NCBI GenBank assembly: GCA_050740255.1
Contig: JBOICV010000176.1
Coordinates: forward strand, 15,306 to 79,305
DNA: 64,000 nucleotides
Source of the DNA: JBOICV01 sp050740255
Lineage (GTDB): Bacteria > Pseudomonadota > Gammaproteobacteria > Nevskiales > JBOICV01
Direction of reading: 5' to 3'
Part shown: one piece after another, positions 6,722-14,095 of the stretch
Layout: each line of letters starts with the position of its first letter
Position numbering within the stretch: the stretch's first letter is position 1
Made by a program: the position numbers and the translations under genes
The notes under the pieces: model-generated
What the model was told of the DNA's origin: nothing
Database searches by the model: none
Seen by the model: only the letters and a program-made list of their open reading frames with translations

Positions 6722-7834
6722 TTGCCCGATCTCGCGGTCATTATCCCGACGCTGAACGAAGCGCGACAACTGCCGCGCCTGCTGACCCTGCTGAACCGGC
6801 AAACCGGCCTGCGGCTGAAAATCATTGTGGCCGATGGCGGTTCGAGCGATGGCACGCCGATTCAGGCGCAGACTGCGGGGGTAATCTTGGTGCGCAGCGC
6901 AGCCGGCCGCGGACGCCAGATGAACGCCGGCGCGCAGCGCGCCAGCACGGCTTATCTGCTATTTCTGCACGCGGACTCCTATTGCGAGGCGCCTGACACG
7001 CTGGCCCAGGCACTGGCCGCCCTGAAGCATGCGCAGCAGAACGCGAGTCAAGAGCGCATTGCCGGCCATTTTCCGCTGCGCTTCGATCGAAGTGACCCAG
7101 CGGCTCACCGATTCGGCTACCGTTACATGGAAGAAAAAAGCGCACTCAACCGGCCCTATTGCCAGAACGGCGACCAGGGTTTGCTGTTGTCATCCGGCTA
7201 TTTTCGCGAGCTCGGCGGCTTTGACGAGTCGCTGCCGTTTTTCGAGGATTTACGCATGGCCGAGCGCATTCATGCGACGGGTCGCTGGATCACGCTGCCG
7301 GGCGTGTTGCACAGCTCTGCCCGCCGCTTAGAACAAGAAGGCTGGCTCGCGCGTTACCGGCTAATGGGTTTGATGGTCGCTGCGCACGGTATGAGCTTGC
7401 AGCAGTTTTTTCAGCGCGCGCCGCAGCTTTATCAACAGCATAATCACTCCGGCCGCCTGCTGCTAAGCCCCTATTTGCGACTGTTTCGTGAGATCGCACA
7501 TGAGCTTGGCGGGCGTGCAACTTGGGAACATCTGCTGCGGCTAGGACACTTCAGCCGCCGGCATTGGTGGCAGTTGTTCTTCTTGGCGGACGTAGCGCTG
7601 CGGCGCTGGCTCGGACCCGACCGTTATCCGACGCTGAAGTTTTACGACCGGGTAATTTATCCGATAACGGCCAACCGCCTGGGAGATGTCATCACAGCGG
7701 TTCTAGCGTGGCTATACGGCATGGGCTGGCTTCGCCTAAGCTTCGCGTTTCGAGAACGGCGGCTGCTAAATCACGACGTGCATAAAGAGAAAATTCCCCC
7801 TCCCCCTGCGGGAGGGGGCGAGGGGGAGGGGTAG
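6722..7834 (+). CDS. family 2 glycosyltransferase, TIGR04283 type
   Basis: The 370-residue protein opens with a GT-A fold (V-I-I-P-T-L-N-E, then I-I-V-A-D-G-G-S-S-D-G-T) and has G-R-G-x-Q-M-N-A-G and FLHADS motifs, followed by NGDQGLLL and F-x-E-L-G-G-F. These are hallmarks of the TIGR04283 glycosyltransferases. Acceptor and sugar are unknown. A TTG at 6722, 13 bases after the upstream gene, is the only start that keeps the complete first strand. The last roughly 15 residues (proline- and glycine-rich) are encoded by an intergenic-type GC palindrome, which probably replaced the native stop. Confidence 0.82.
   Translation: MPDLAVIIPTLNEARQLPRLLTLLNRQTGLRLKIIVADGGSSDGTPIQAQTAGVILVRSAAGRGRQMNAGAQRASTAYLLFLHADSYCEAPDTLAQALAALKHAQQNASQERIAGHFPLRFDRSDPAAHRFGYRYMEEKSALNRPYCQNGDQGLLLSSGYFRELGGFDESLPFFEDLRMAERIHATGRWITLPGVLHSSARRLEQEGWLARYRLMGLMVAAHGMSLQQFFQRAPQLYQQHNHSGRLLLSPYLRLFREIAHELGGRATWEHLLRLGHFSRRHWWQLFFLADVALRRWLGPDRYPTLKFYDRVIYPITANRLGDVITAVLAWLYGMGWLRLSFAFRERRLLNHDVHKEKIPPPPAGGGEGEG
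7793..7832. repeat. GC-rich palindromic repeat at the glycosyltransferase 3' end
   Basis: Runs of CCCCCTCCCCC and GGGAGGGGG flank a short loop, followed by GAGGGGGAGGGG. Similar C-run / G-run hairpins occur at 17799 and 28043. This copy lies inside the reading frame of the glycosyltransferase and provides its final codons. Confidence 0.7.
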
Positions 7835-7864
7835 TCTCGCCCAGATGCACGAGCCGGAATTGCC

Positions 7865-9049
7865 ATGCCTGTCTCTATAGGTACACCGCTGTCGCCGACG
7901 GCGACCAAAGTCCTGTTTCTCGGTTCGGGCGAACTGGGCAAGGAAGTGGTGATCGAGCTGCAGCGCTTGGGGGTAGAGGTCATCGCGGTTGACCGCTACG
8001 CCAACGCGCCGGCGATGCAGCTTGCGCACCGCAGCCACGTCGTGAATATGCTCGACGGCCGCGCGCTGAGACGGGTGATTGAACAGGAAAAACCCGACCT
8101 GGTCGTACCGGAGATTGAGGCGATTGCCACCGACACTCTGCTCGAGCTGGAACAGGAAGGCGTTAAGGTCATTCCCACCGCCCGTGCCGCGCGCTTAACC
8201 ATGAACCGCGAAGGCATCCGCCGCCTGGCCGCGGAAGAATTGCAATTACCGACCTCGCCCTATCGCTTCGCCGCTACGAAGGAAGAATATCTGGCGGCGA
8301 TCGGACAAGTCGGCACGCCTTGTGTGGTGAAGCCCATCATGTCGTCCTCCGGCAAGGGCCAGAGCGTGGTCAAGACGACGGCTGACGCAGATAAGGCCTG
8401 GGATTACGCGCAGACGGGCGGCCGCGCCGGGCAGGGCCGGGTGATTGTCGAGGGCTTTATCCAGTTCGACTACGAAATCACCCTGCTGACGGTGCGGCAC
8501 GCCGGCGGTACGAGTTTCTGTGCGCCGATCGGCCATTTGCAGATAGATGGCGACTATCGCGAGTCCTGGCAGCCGCAGCCGATGTCGGAAAAGGCGCGGG
8601 CCGAAGCCGAGCGCATCGCGCGCGCGGTCACCGACAATCTGGGCGGCCGCGGCATTTTCGGCGTGGAATTGTTCGTAAAGGGCCAGCAGGTCTGGTTCAG
8701 CGAAGTCTCACCGCGCCCGCATGATACCGGTCTGGTCACGCTGATCTCGCAGGATTTATCCGAGTTCGCGCTGCATGCGCGCGCGATTCTCGGCCTGCCG
8801 ATTCCGAATATCCGCCAGCATGGGCCGAGCGCCTCGGCGGCGCTGCTGGTACATGGCAGCTCGCAGCAAGTACGTTTTCACGGGCTGGATGGCGCGCTCG
8901 CGGAAAGCGACACGCAGCTACGCTTGTTCGGCAAACCGGAAGTGCAAGGCCACCGGCGCATGGGTGTCGCGCTGGCGCGCGGTGGCACAATCGAAGACGC
9001 ACGCGCCAGGGCGATACGCGCGATGCAGGCCGTCCGCGCGGAGCTGTAG
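7865..9049 (+). CDS. purT: formate-dependent phosphoribosylglycinamide formyltransferase
   Basis: The 394-residue protein matches PurT at its usual length. It has an N-terminal nucleotide-binding segment (VLFLGSGELGKEVVIELQRL), an ATP-grasp domain with K-P-I-M-S-S-S-G-K-G-Q-S near residue 155, and the metal- and substrate-binding stretch E-V-S-P-R-P-H-D-T-G near 283. PurT makes formyl-GAR from GAR, formate and ATP, the folate-independent version of the third step of purine synthesis. The next gene begins immediately after the stop. Confidence 0.96.
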   Translation: MPVSIGTPLSPTATKVLFLGSGELGKEVVIELQRLGVEVIAVDRYANAPAMQLAHRSHVVNMLDGRALRRVIEQEKPDLVVPEIEAIATDTLLELEQEGVKVIPTARAARLTMNREGIRRLAAEELQLPTSPYRFAATKEEYLAAIGQVGTPCVVKPIMSSSGKGQSVVKTTADADKAWDYAQTGGRAGQGRVIVEGFIQFDYEITLLTVRHAGGTSFCAPIGHLQIDGDYRESWQPQPMSEKARAEAERIARAVTDNLGGRGIFGVELFVKGQQVWFSEVSPRPHDTGLVTLISQDLSEFALHARAILGLPIPNIRQHGPSASAALLVHGSSQQVRFHGLDGALAESDTQLRLFGKPEVQGHRRMGVALARGGTIEDARARAIRAMQAVRAEL

Positions 9050-9769
9050 GTGCTAAAAAAAGTCCGCCTAAATTTCGACTGGGAACGCTGGCTCGGCCGG
9101 CTGGTGCTGATTCTGCTGCTCACACCGGCTTTACTGGTGGGTGCCTTGCGCTGGATCAATCCGCCGATCACGAGCTTCATGATTGGCGCCAAGTGGGACT
9201 TGACGCGGAGCGGCGAGAAGAATGCCGCCATCCGCTACCGCTGGGTGAACTATGAACGCATCGCGCCGGCCGCACGGCTGGCCGTTATCGCGGCCGAAGA
9301 TCAGAACTTCGCGACGCACCGCGGCTTCGACTGGCAGGCGATAGGCAAGGCCATGCAGCACAACCCAAAAAGCCAGCGCATGAAGGGCGCCAGCACCATC
9401 AGCCAGCAGGTCGCCAAGAACCTGTTCCTGTGGGAGCGGCGCAGTTGGCTGCGCAAAGGTATCGAGGCCTATTTCACACTGTGGATCGAGTGGCTCTGGC
9501 CCAAGCAGCGCATTCTGGAGGTTTATCTGAATACCGCGCAGTTTGACGCGCGCACCTTCGGCGTCGGCGCCGCGGCCCAGCGTTTTTTCGGTCGCCCCGC
9601 CGCAAGTCTGAGTTACGCGCAGGCGGCGCTGTTGGCGGCGGTGCTGCCGGCGCCCAGGCGGCTGAGCGCGGCAGAACCGTCAGACTATGTGGAAGACCGC
9701 CAGGACTGGATTCTGGGCCAGATGCGCCGGCTCGGCAGCCAGACGCTCGCGGCGGTGGAACAGGACTGA
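9050..9769 (+). CDS. mtgA: monofunctional peptidoglycan glycosyltransferase
   Basis: The 239-residue protein has one N-terminal membrane helix (about residues 16-36) and a GT51 domain. The catalytic motif E-D-Q-N-F-x-x-H-x-G-F-D follows A-V-I-A-A, and K-G-A-S-T-I-S-Q-Q-V-A-K-N-L and R-K-x-x-E-A-Y-F-T follow in the family order. MtgA polymerises lipid II into glycan strands at the periplasmic face of the inner membrane. It starts at a GTG directly after the purT stop, with no gap, so translation is probably coupled. Confidence 0.95.
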   Translation: MLKKVRLNFDWERWLGRLVLILLLTPALLVGALRWINPPITSFMIGAKWDLTRSGEKNAAIRYRWVNYERIAPAARLAVIAAEDQNFATHRGFDWQAIGKAMQHNPKSQRMKGASTISQQVAKNLFLWERRSWLRKGIEAYFTLWIEWLWPKQRILEVYLNTAQFDARTFGVGAAAQRFFGRPAASLSYAQAALLAAVLPAPRRLSAAEPSDYVEDRQDWILGQMRRLGSQTLAAVEQD

Positions 9770-9795
9770 GTCAAGCACCTGGGTAGCCAGTGTCT

Positions 9796-9872
9796 CGGTT
9801 CGCCCCTTCGACTTCAGCCCCGTTCGTCCTGAGCCCTTCGACACGCCTGTCCTGAGCTTGTCAAAGGGGGCC
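9796..9872. repeat. CCCTTCGAC / CCTGAGC interspersed repeat
   Basis: CCCCTTCGACTTCAG, GTCCTGAGCCCTTCGAC and CCTGAGCTTGTCAAAGGGG form partial inverted copies of one motif. A fragment of the same motif recurs at 45836, before the acetyl-CoA hydrolase-like gene. It fills the left part of the gap after mtgA. Confidence 0.65.
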
Positions 9873-9888
9873 CCTCCTACAAAAACGG

Positions 9889-9977
9889 TGTAGGAGCGGC
9901 TGTAGGAGCGGCTTCAGCCGCGATCCTTCGCATCACCAGGCAAGATCGGGGCTAAAGCCCCTCCTACAAAAGACGAT
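9889..9977. repeat. REP-like palindromic pair (TAGGAGCGGCTTCAGCC / GGGGCTAAAGCCCCTCCTA)
   Basis: GTAGGAGCGGC is tandemly duplicated and followed by TTCAGCCGCGATC; about 40 bases later GATCGGGGCTAAAGCCCCTCCTAC lies in the opposite sense. This matches the general form of REP/BIME elements in Pseudomonas and Xanthomonas relatives. No REP-associated transposase is present in the window. Confidence 0.75.
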
Positions 9978-10058
9978 GGGTTAGGGGAGTGGACTCCAGG
10001 GCCGGCTAAGCGCACGCTGATTGGCTAAACTTTGTCTGAGGCTAAGCGGAGACTCGCC

Positions 10059-11618
10059 ATGCACGCGGTCGTGAAACAAGCCAAGTTACCGCGCCGGATT
10101 GAGGCCGGCGCGGATTACATCGAAAGTCTGCGCGGACGGGGCCTTAAGGTTTATCTGTTCGGTGAGTTGGTAGCGGAGCCAGTGGATCATCCAATGATCC
10201 GTCCCTCGATCAACGCCATCGCCGCGACTTATGATCTGGCGCGCTCCAATCCCGAGCTCGCCTCGGTGATTTCACCTTTCACCGGCGAGCGCGTGAGCCG
10301 CTTCCTGCACGTCTGCACGAGTGCGGACGACCTGGTGCTGCAGAACAAGATGCAGCGCCGGCTGGGCCAGCTCACCGGCACCTGTTTCCAGCGCTGCGTG
10401 GGCATGGATGCCTTCAACTCGCTCTACTCAGTCACTTACGAAATGGACGAAAAGCATGGCACGCCTTATCACGGCCGCATGAAGGCGTTTCTCACGCAAA
10501 TGCACCGCGGCAATTTCGTGGTCGGCGGCGCGATGACCGACGTCAAGGGGGACCGCGGTCTGCCACCGCACCAGCAGAAAGATCCGGACTTGTTCGTACA
10601 CATCGCCAAGCGCGACGACAAGGGCATCTACCTCACCGGCGCCAAGGCGCATCAGACCGGCTGCATCAATTCGCACTGGATGGTGGTGATGCCCACCCTG
10701 CGTCTGGGTCCGAAGGACAAGGACTACGCGGTGGTCGGTGCGGTGCCGGTGGATGCGCCGGGTATCACCTACGTCTACGGCCGCCAGTCCTGCGATACGC
10801 GCAGCATGGAAGGCGGCACGCTCGACGCCGGCAACGCGAACTACAGCGGTCAGGAGGCGATGGTCATACTCGACAAGGTCTTCATCCCGCACGAACTGGT
10901 ATTCATGGATGGCGAAACCGACTTCGCGGCGATGCTGGTGGAGCGTTTCACCACTTATCACCGGCGCAGTTACGTCTGCAAAACCGGCGTCGGCGACGTG
11001 CTGATCGGTGCGGCGGCGCAGGCGGCCGAGTACAACGGCGCCGATCAAGCCTCGCACGTGAAAGACAAGCTGGTGCAGATGACGCACCTCAACGAAACCA
11101 TTTACGGCACCGGCATCGCCTCCAGCTACCAGGGCAAAGCGACCCGATCCGGCGCCTGGATCAACGACGAGATGCTGGCCAATGTCTGCAAACACCACGT
11201 CACCAAGATGCCCTACGAGATTGGCCGCATCGCGCAGGATCTGGGCGGCGGCCTGGTCGCGACCATGCCGTCGGAGAAGGATCTCAACCATCCGGCGATC
11301 GGCAAGCTGCTGAAGAAATACCTGAAGGGCAAGGCCGAGGTGCCGACGATGAGCCGGCTGCGGGTGCTGCGCCTGATCGAGAACATGACGCTGGGCCGCA
11401 ACGCGGTGGGTTATCTCACCGAGTCCATGCACGGCGCCGGTTCGCCGCAGGCCCAGCGCATCCAGATCGCACGCGCCATGCAACTCGAATATAAAAAGCG
11501 CCTGGCACGCGTCCTCGCCGGCATCGAGGAGTGCCCCTCGCCGGACCAAACCGCTGAGGAATTGAGCGGTTATTTCGCCGAAGTCTTCAAGCTGCCGAAC
11601 CAGCCGGACGCGTTGTGA
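10059..11618 (+). CDS. 4-hydroxybutyryl-CoA dehydratase / vinylacetyl-CoA isomerase-like flavoprotein
   Basis: The 519-residue protein belongs to the 4-hydroxyphenylacetate 3-hydroxylase / 4-hydroxybutyryl-CoA dehydratase family. C109 and C113 form C-F-Q-R-C, and H301 and C307 lie in Y-H-R-R-S-Y-V-C-K; these correspond to the four [4Fe-4S] ligands of the Clostridium AbfD enzyme, so a dehydratase is more likely than a flavin monooxygenase. Such enzymes use FAD and an oxygen-sensitive cluster to turn 4-hydroxybutyryl-CoA into crotonyl-CoA. I chose the ATG at 10059, preceded by GGAGA; a TTG at 10032 is also in frame. No other 4-hydroxybutyrate gene is adjacent. Confidence 0.78.
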   Translation: MHAVVKQAKLPRRIEAGADYIESLRGRGLKVYLFGELVAEPVDHPMIRPSINAIAATYDLARSNPELASVISPFTGERVSRFLHVCTSADDLVLQNKMQRRLGQLTGTCFQRCVGMDAFNSLYSVTYEMDEKHGTPYHGRMKAFLTQMHRGNFVVGGAMTDVKGDRGLPPHQQKDPDLFVHIAKRDDKGIYLTGAKAHQTGCINSHWMVVMPTLRLGPKDKDYAVVGAVPVDAPGITYVYGRQSCDTRSMEGGTLDAGNANYSGQEAMVILDKVFIPHELVFMDGETDFAAMLVERFTTYHRRSYVCKTGVGDVLIGAAAQAAEYNGADQASHVKDKLVQMTHLNETIYGTGIASSYQGKATRSGAWINDEMLANVCKHHVTKMPYEIGRIAQDLGGGLVATMPSEKDLNHPAIGKLLKKYLKGKAEVPTMSRLRVLRLIENMTLGRNAVGYLTESMHGAGSPQAQRIQIARAMQLEYKKRLARVLAGIEECPSPDQTAEELSGYFAEVFKLPNQPDAL

Positions 11619-11779
11619 TCCGGTCCATCCGCAAGATCAGCTTGATTTTTTTGCGGGTTTCCCTCGGAAAATCGAGGTTGGTCAAAATATGACCAGATTG
11701 ACTTAGGCGGCAGCACGCCGTAGTTTTGCGCGGTCTGATTCCAGTTGGGGCGGACGTATCTACTTAATGAGGAGACGAT

Positions 11780-12040
11780 ATGGCAAAGCGTAAACCGAGC
11801 GCGGCATTCATGAAGCCCATGACGCCCAGCTCATCGCTGGCGGCGGTGGTCGGGTCCAAACCCCTGCCTCGCACCGAGGTGACCAAGAAGCTGTGGGCGT
11901 ACATCAAGAAGAACGGATTGCAGGACAAGAAGAACAGGCGGAACATCAATGCCGACGCCGCACTCAAGGCGGTCTTCGGCGGCAAGGGCACCGTGAACAT
12001 GTTTGAGATGACCAAGCTGGTCAACAAGCACCTGAGCTAA
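11780..12040 (+). CDS. SWIB/MDM2 domain small protein
   Basis: The 86-residue basic protein is almost entirely one SWIB domain: a lysine-rich N-terminus, then P-L-P-R-T-E-V-T-K-K-L-W-A-Y-I-K-K-N-G-L-Q-D and R-x-I-N-A-D-x-x-L-K-A-V-F-G-G, ending in M-F-E-M-T-K-L-V-N-K-H-L. In eukaryotes the domain occurs in chromatin remodelling subunits. Stand-alone bacterial versions are small nucleoid- or DNA-associated candidates of unknown function. A clear AGGAG ribosome binding site precedes the ATG. The gene has its own 160-base upstream region, so it is probably transcribed alone. Confidence 0.9.
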   Translation: MAKRKPSAAFMKPMTPSSSLAAVVGSKPLPRTEVTKKLWAYIKKNGLQDKKNRRNINADAALKAVFGGKGTVNMFEMTKLVNKHLS

Positions 12041-12060
12041 GCGCGTTCTTTATACTGGAC

Positions 12061-12091
12061 GGAGGCGTGAGCCTGACGGCTCACGTCCTCC
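12061..12091. terminator. hairpin between convergent genes
   Basis: GGAGGCGTGAGCC, loop TGAC and GGCTCACGTCCTCC form a stem with one bulged base. It sits between the SWIB gene and the convergent hydrolase and overlaps the hydrolase stop. There is no T-run, so it may act as an mRNA 3'-end structure and not as an intrinsic terminator. Confidence 0.5.
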
Positions 12092-12950
12092 GGCCCAGCC
12101 ACTCCAAAATCAACTGATTGACCTGCTCCGGTTTTTCCCGGTGCAGGAAATGCCCCGCCCCCTCGACGATGGCCCACTCGTAGGGCCCGACGAAAAGATC
12201 ACGCTGACCTGGCAGCATTTCCCCGCGCATATCGCGTGAGCCGCACAGCACGCGCGTCGGCACGGTCACCGGCCGGTTCAGCCGGCCACGGACTTCAATC
12301 AGCGTCGGGTTGAATCTGCGCGGGTTCATCATCGCGCGGTAATAGGCCAATGTCGCTTCGAGCGCACCGGCTTGCGCCATCATCTGCTTTATCTGCGCGA
12401 CATGCGCATAGTCGGCATAAGCCGGCGACCAGAGTTTCCACAGCCATTCGATAAACGCGAAATCGTTCGCGCGGCACAAGCGCTCCGGCAGCCAGGGCAG
12501 TTGAAACAAAAACCAGTGAAACGATCGGATCGCGTGCTTGGGCGATTTCTTCAGCGTGCGACGCACCTGTGCCGGATGCGGCACCGCCAGAATCACCGCG
12601 CGCCGAATCCATTCCGGATAGGCGCCGAGCACGCCGTAGCTGATCGCCGCGCCCCAGTCCTGGGCGACCAGCAGGCAGGGCTGGCCATCGTTCAAGCCCT
12701 CGATCAGGCATTTTATGTCGGTCGCGAGCGTGGCGAGATCGTAATAACCGTTCGCCGGAATCTCAGTGGGTGGATATCCGCGCAGAAATGGCGCCACCAC
12801 GCGGTAGCCGGCGGCGGCCAGTGCCGGCATCTGGCGCTCCCAGGTGTAGGCATTGTCCGGAAAACCGTGCAATAGCAACACCAGGGGGCCTTGGCCCTGT
12901 TCGAGGTAGGCGAAACGCAAACCGTTGGCGCTGATTTCGCCGCGTCGCAT
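12081..12950 (-). CDS. epoxide-hydrolase-like alpha/beta hydrolase
   Basis: The 289-residue protein has HGFPDN (H28-N33) at the oxyanion region, D98 in A-Q-D-W-G as nucleophile and a C-terminal G-A-G-H-F-L-H-R-E-K-P-E histidine motif. This is the layout of soluble epoxide hydrolases and haloalkane dehalogenases, whose Asp forms a covalent ester with the substrate. The usual G-H-D-W-G is A-Q-D-W-G here. I chose the ATG preceded by GAGG; an upstream in-frame start at 13022 has no ribosome binding site. The substrate is unknown. Confidence 0.85.
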   Translation of the reverse strand: MRRGEISANGLRFAYLEQGQGPLVLLLHGFPDNAYTWERQMPALAAAGYRVVAPFLRGYPPTEIPANGYYDLATLATDIKCLIEGLNDGQPCLLVAQDWGAAISYGVLGAYPEWIRRAVILAVPHPAQVRRTLKKSPKHAIRSFHWFLFQLPWLPERLCRANDFAFIEWLWKLWSPAYADYAHVAQIKQMMAQAGALEATLAYYRAMMNPRRFNPTLIEVRGRLNRPVTVPTRVLCGSRDMRGEMLPGQRDLFVGPYEWAIVEGAGHFLHREKPEQVNQLILEWLGRRT

Positions 12951-13047
12951 GAGCAATCCTCTGCTGGAACATCCGCCCGCAGCATAGCCCAGCGCGCAAC
13001 TATCCCTATGAGGCGCGGTCACCTATCCTGAGCAGTGAACGCCGGCC

Positions 13048-13320
13048 GTGCTGATGATGGCGATTCTGGCCGCGGCCCTGTACGGTTTTGCCGACGCGCA
13101 TGCACCGGCGGCCGCAGCGGGTGCAATGGCCGCGGGCGGCAAGCTCACGGCGGCGCAGGCGGTGGTGCCGGTACTGGCAGCTTTTACCACCAACTCGGTG
13201 ACCAAGGTGCTTATCGCGCTGGCCGCCGGCGACCGCGGCTTCGCCTGGCAGGTGATTCCGGGTGTGCTGCTGATGGTCGCCGCGGCCTGGCTTGGCGCGG
13301 GACTCGCGAGCTGGATTTAA
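13048..13320 (+). pseudogene. C-terminal remnant of a DUF4010 / MgtC-type membrane protein
   Basis: The frame reads G-F-A-D-A-H-A, then K-L-T-A-A-Q-A-V-V-P-V-L-A-A-F-T-T-N-S-V-T-K, and ends W-L-G-A-G-L-A-S-W-I. This resembles the last membrane helices of DUF4010 proteins. Intact members have roughly 400 residues; here a stop at 13036 and the start of the divergent hydrolase lie just upstream, so only about 90 residues remain. It has no ribosome binding site and is most likely a relic. It is squeezed between divergent and convergent neighbours. Confidence 0.65.
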
Positions 13321-13327
13321 GCTGCGC

Positions 13328-14089
13328 TCACTCCAGCGCGTAGGTGACGACCGGTTCGGCGATGCCTTTCACCGGCAATGGTGGCATGGCTTTCAGCGCG
13401 AAGCGCGGATCGAGTTGCTCGCGCACACTCCCGGTCAGAAGAATGTCCACATTATGCGAACGCGTCAGCGCCTGCACACGTGCCGCCAGGTTCACCGTGC
13501 GGCCGATCACCGAATACTCGATGCGGTCGCGGCTGCCCATCAGGCCGGCCAGACCCGGGCCGCGATGGATGCCGATGCCTACCGCGAGCCGGGGCAGGCC
13601 TTCGCGCTCCAGTTCACTGCTGTAGGCACGCATGGCATCACGCATCGCCAGCGCCGCGCGGGCCGCGTCATTGCATTGCCAGGGATTGGGTTCAAGTGCG
13701 CCGAAGTAGGCAAGAATACCGTCGCCGAGGAAGGTGCTGACGTGGCCGCGGTTGTTGGTAATGGCGTCAGCGGCACGCTGGAAATAGCCGTTCAACAGCC
13801 TGGCCAATACGGGCGCGTCAAGCTTCTCCGACAGCGCCGTGTAGCCCACGAGATCAGCGAATAGCGCGGTGACGATTTTGCGCTCGGCTGAAGATTCGGC
13901 GCCTTCCGAGGCCAGACGCTGCACCAGTCCCGCCGGCGCCAGCCGCGCGCAGGCCTGTTGCAGCCGCTGCAATTCCGCGGCCAGTACCTCAAGCTGCGCA
14001 CGCAAGCCGGCAGTCCGGTGGCGCTCGCGATACAGCAATACGGCCAGCGCGGCGAGTAGCGCCAGTGCCGCCAGTGCCAGCCAGATCAT
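13328..14089 (-). CDS. membrane-anchored class III adenylate/guanylate cyclase
   Basis: The 253-residue protein has one N-terminal membrane helix (about 1-20), a short coiled segment rich in Leu, Arg and Gln (25-55), and a class III nucleotidyl cyclase domain from about 65 to the end. Metal-binding aspartates lie in ALFADLVGYTALSE and F-L-G-D-G-I-L-A-Y-F-G; the transition-state segment G-R-T-V-N-L-A-A-R-V-Q is present. The product is probably cAMP. The catalytic domain faces the cytoplasm if the anchor is N-out. The gene lies six bases after the AhpD-like gene and is probably co-transcribed with it. Confidence 0.9.
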   Translation of the reverse strand: MIWLALAALALLAALAVLLYRERHRTAGLRAQLEVLAAELQRLQQACARLAPAGLVQRLASEGAESSAERKIVTALFADLVGYTALSEKLDAPVLARLLNGYFQRAADAITNNRGHVSTFLGDGILAYFGALEPNPWQCNDAARAALAMRDAMRAYSSELEREGLPRLAVGIGIHRGPGLAGLMGSRDRIEYSVIGRTVNLAARVQALTRSHNVDILLTGSVREQLDPRFALKAMPPLPVKGIAEPVVTYALE

Positions 14090-14095
14090 CCGCCC

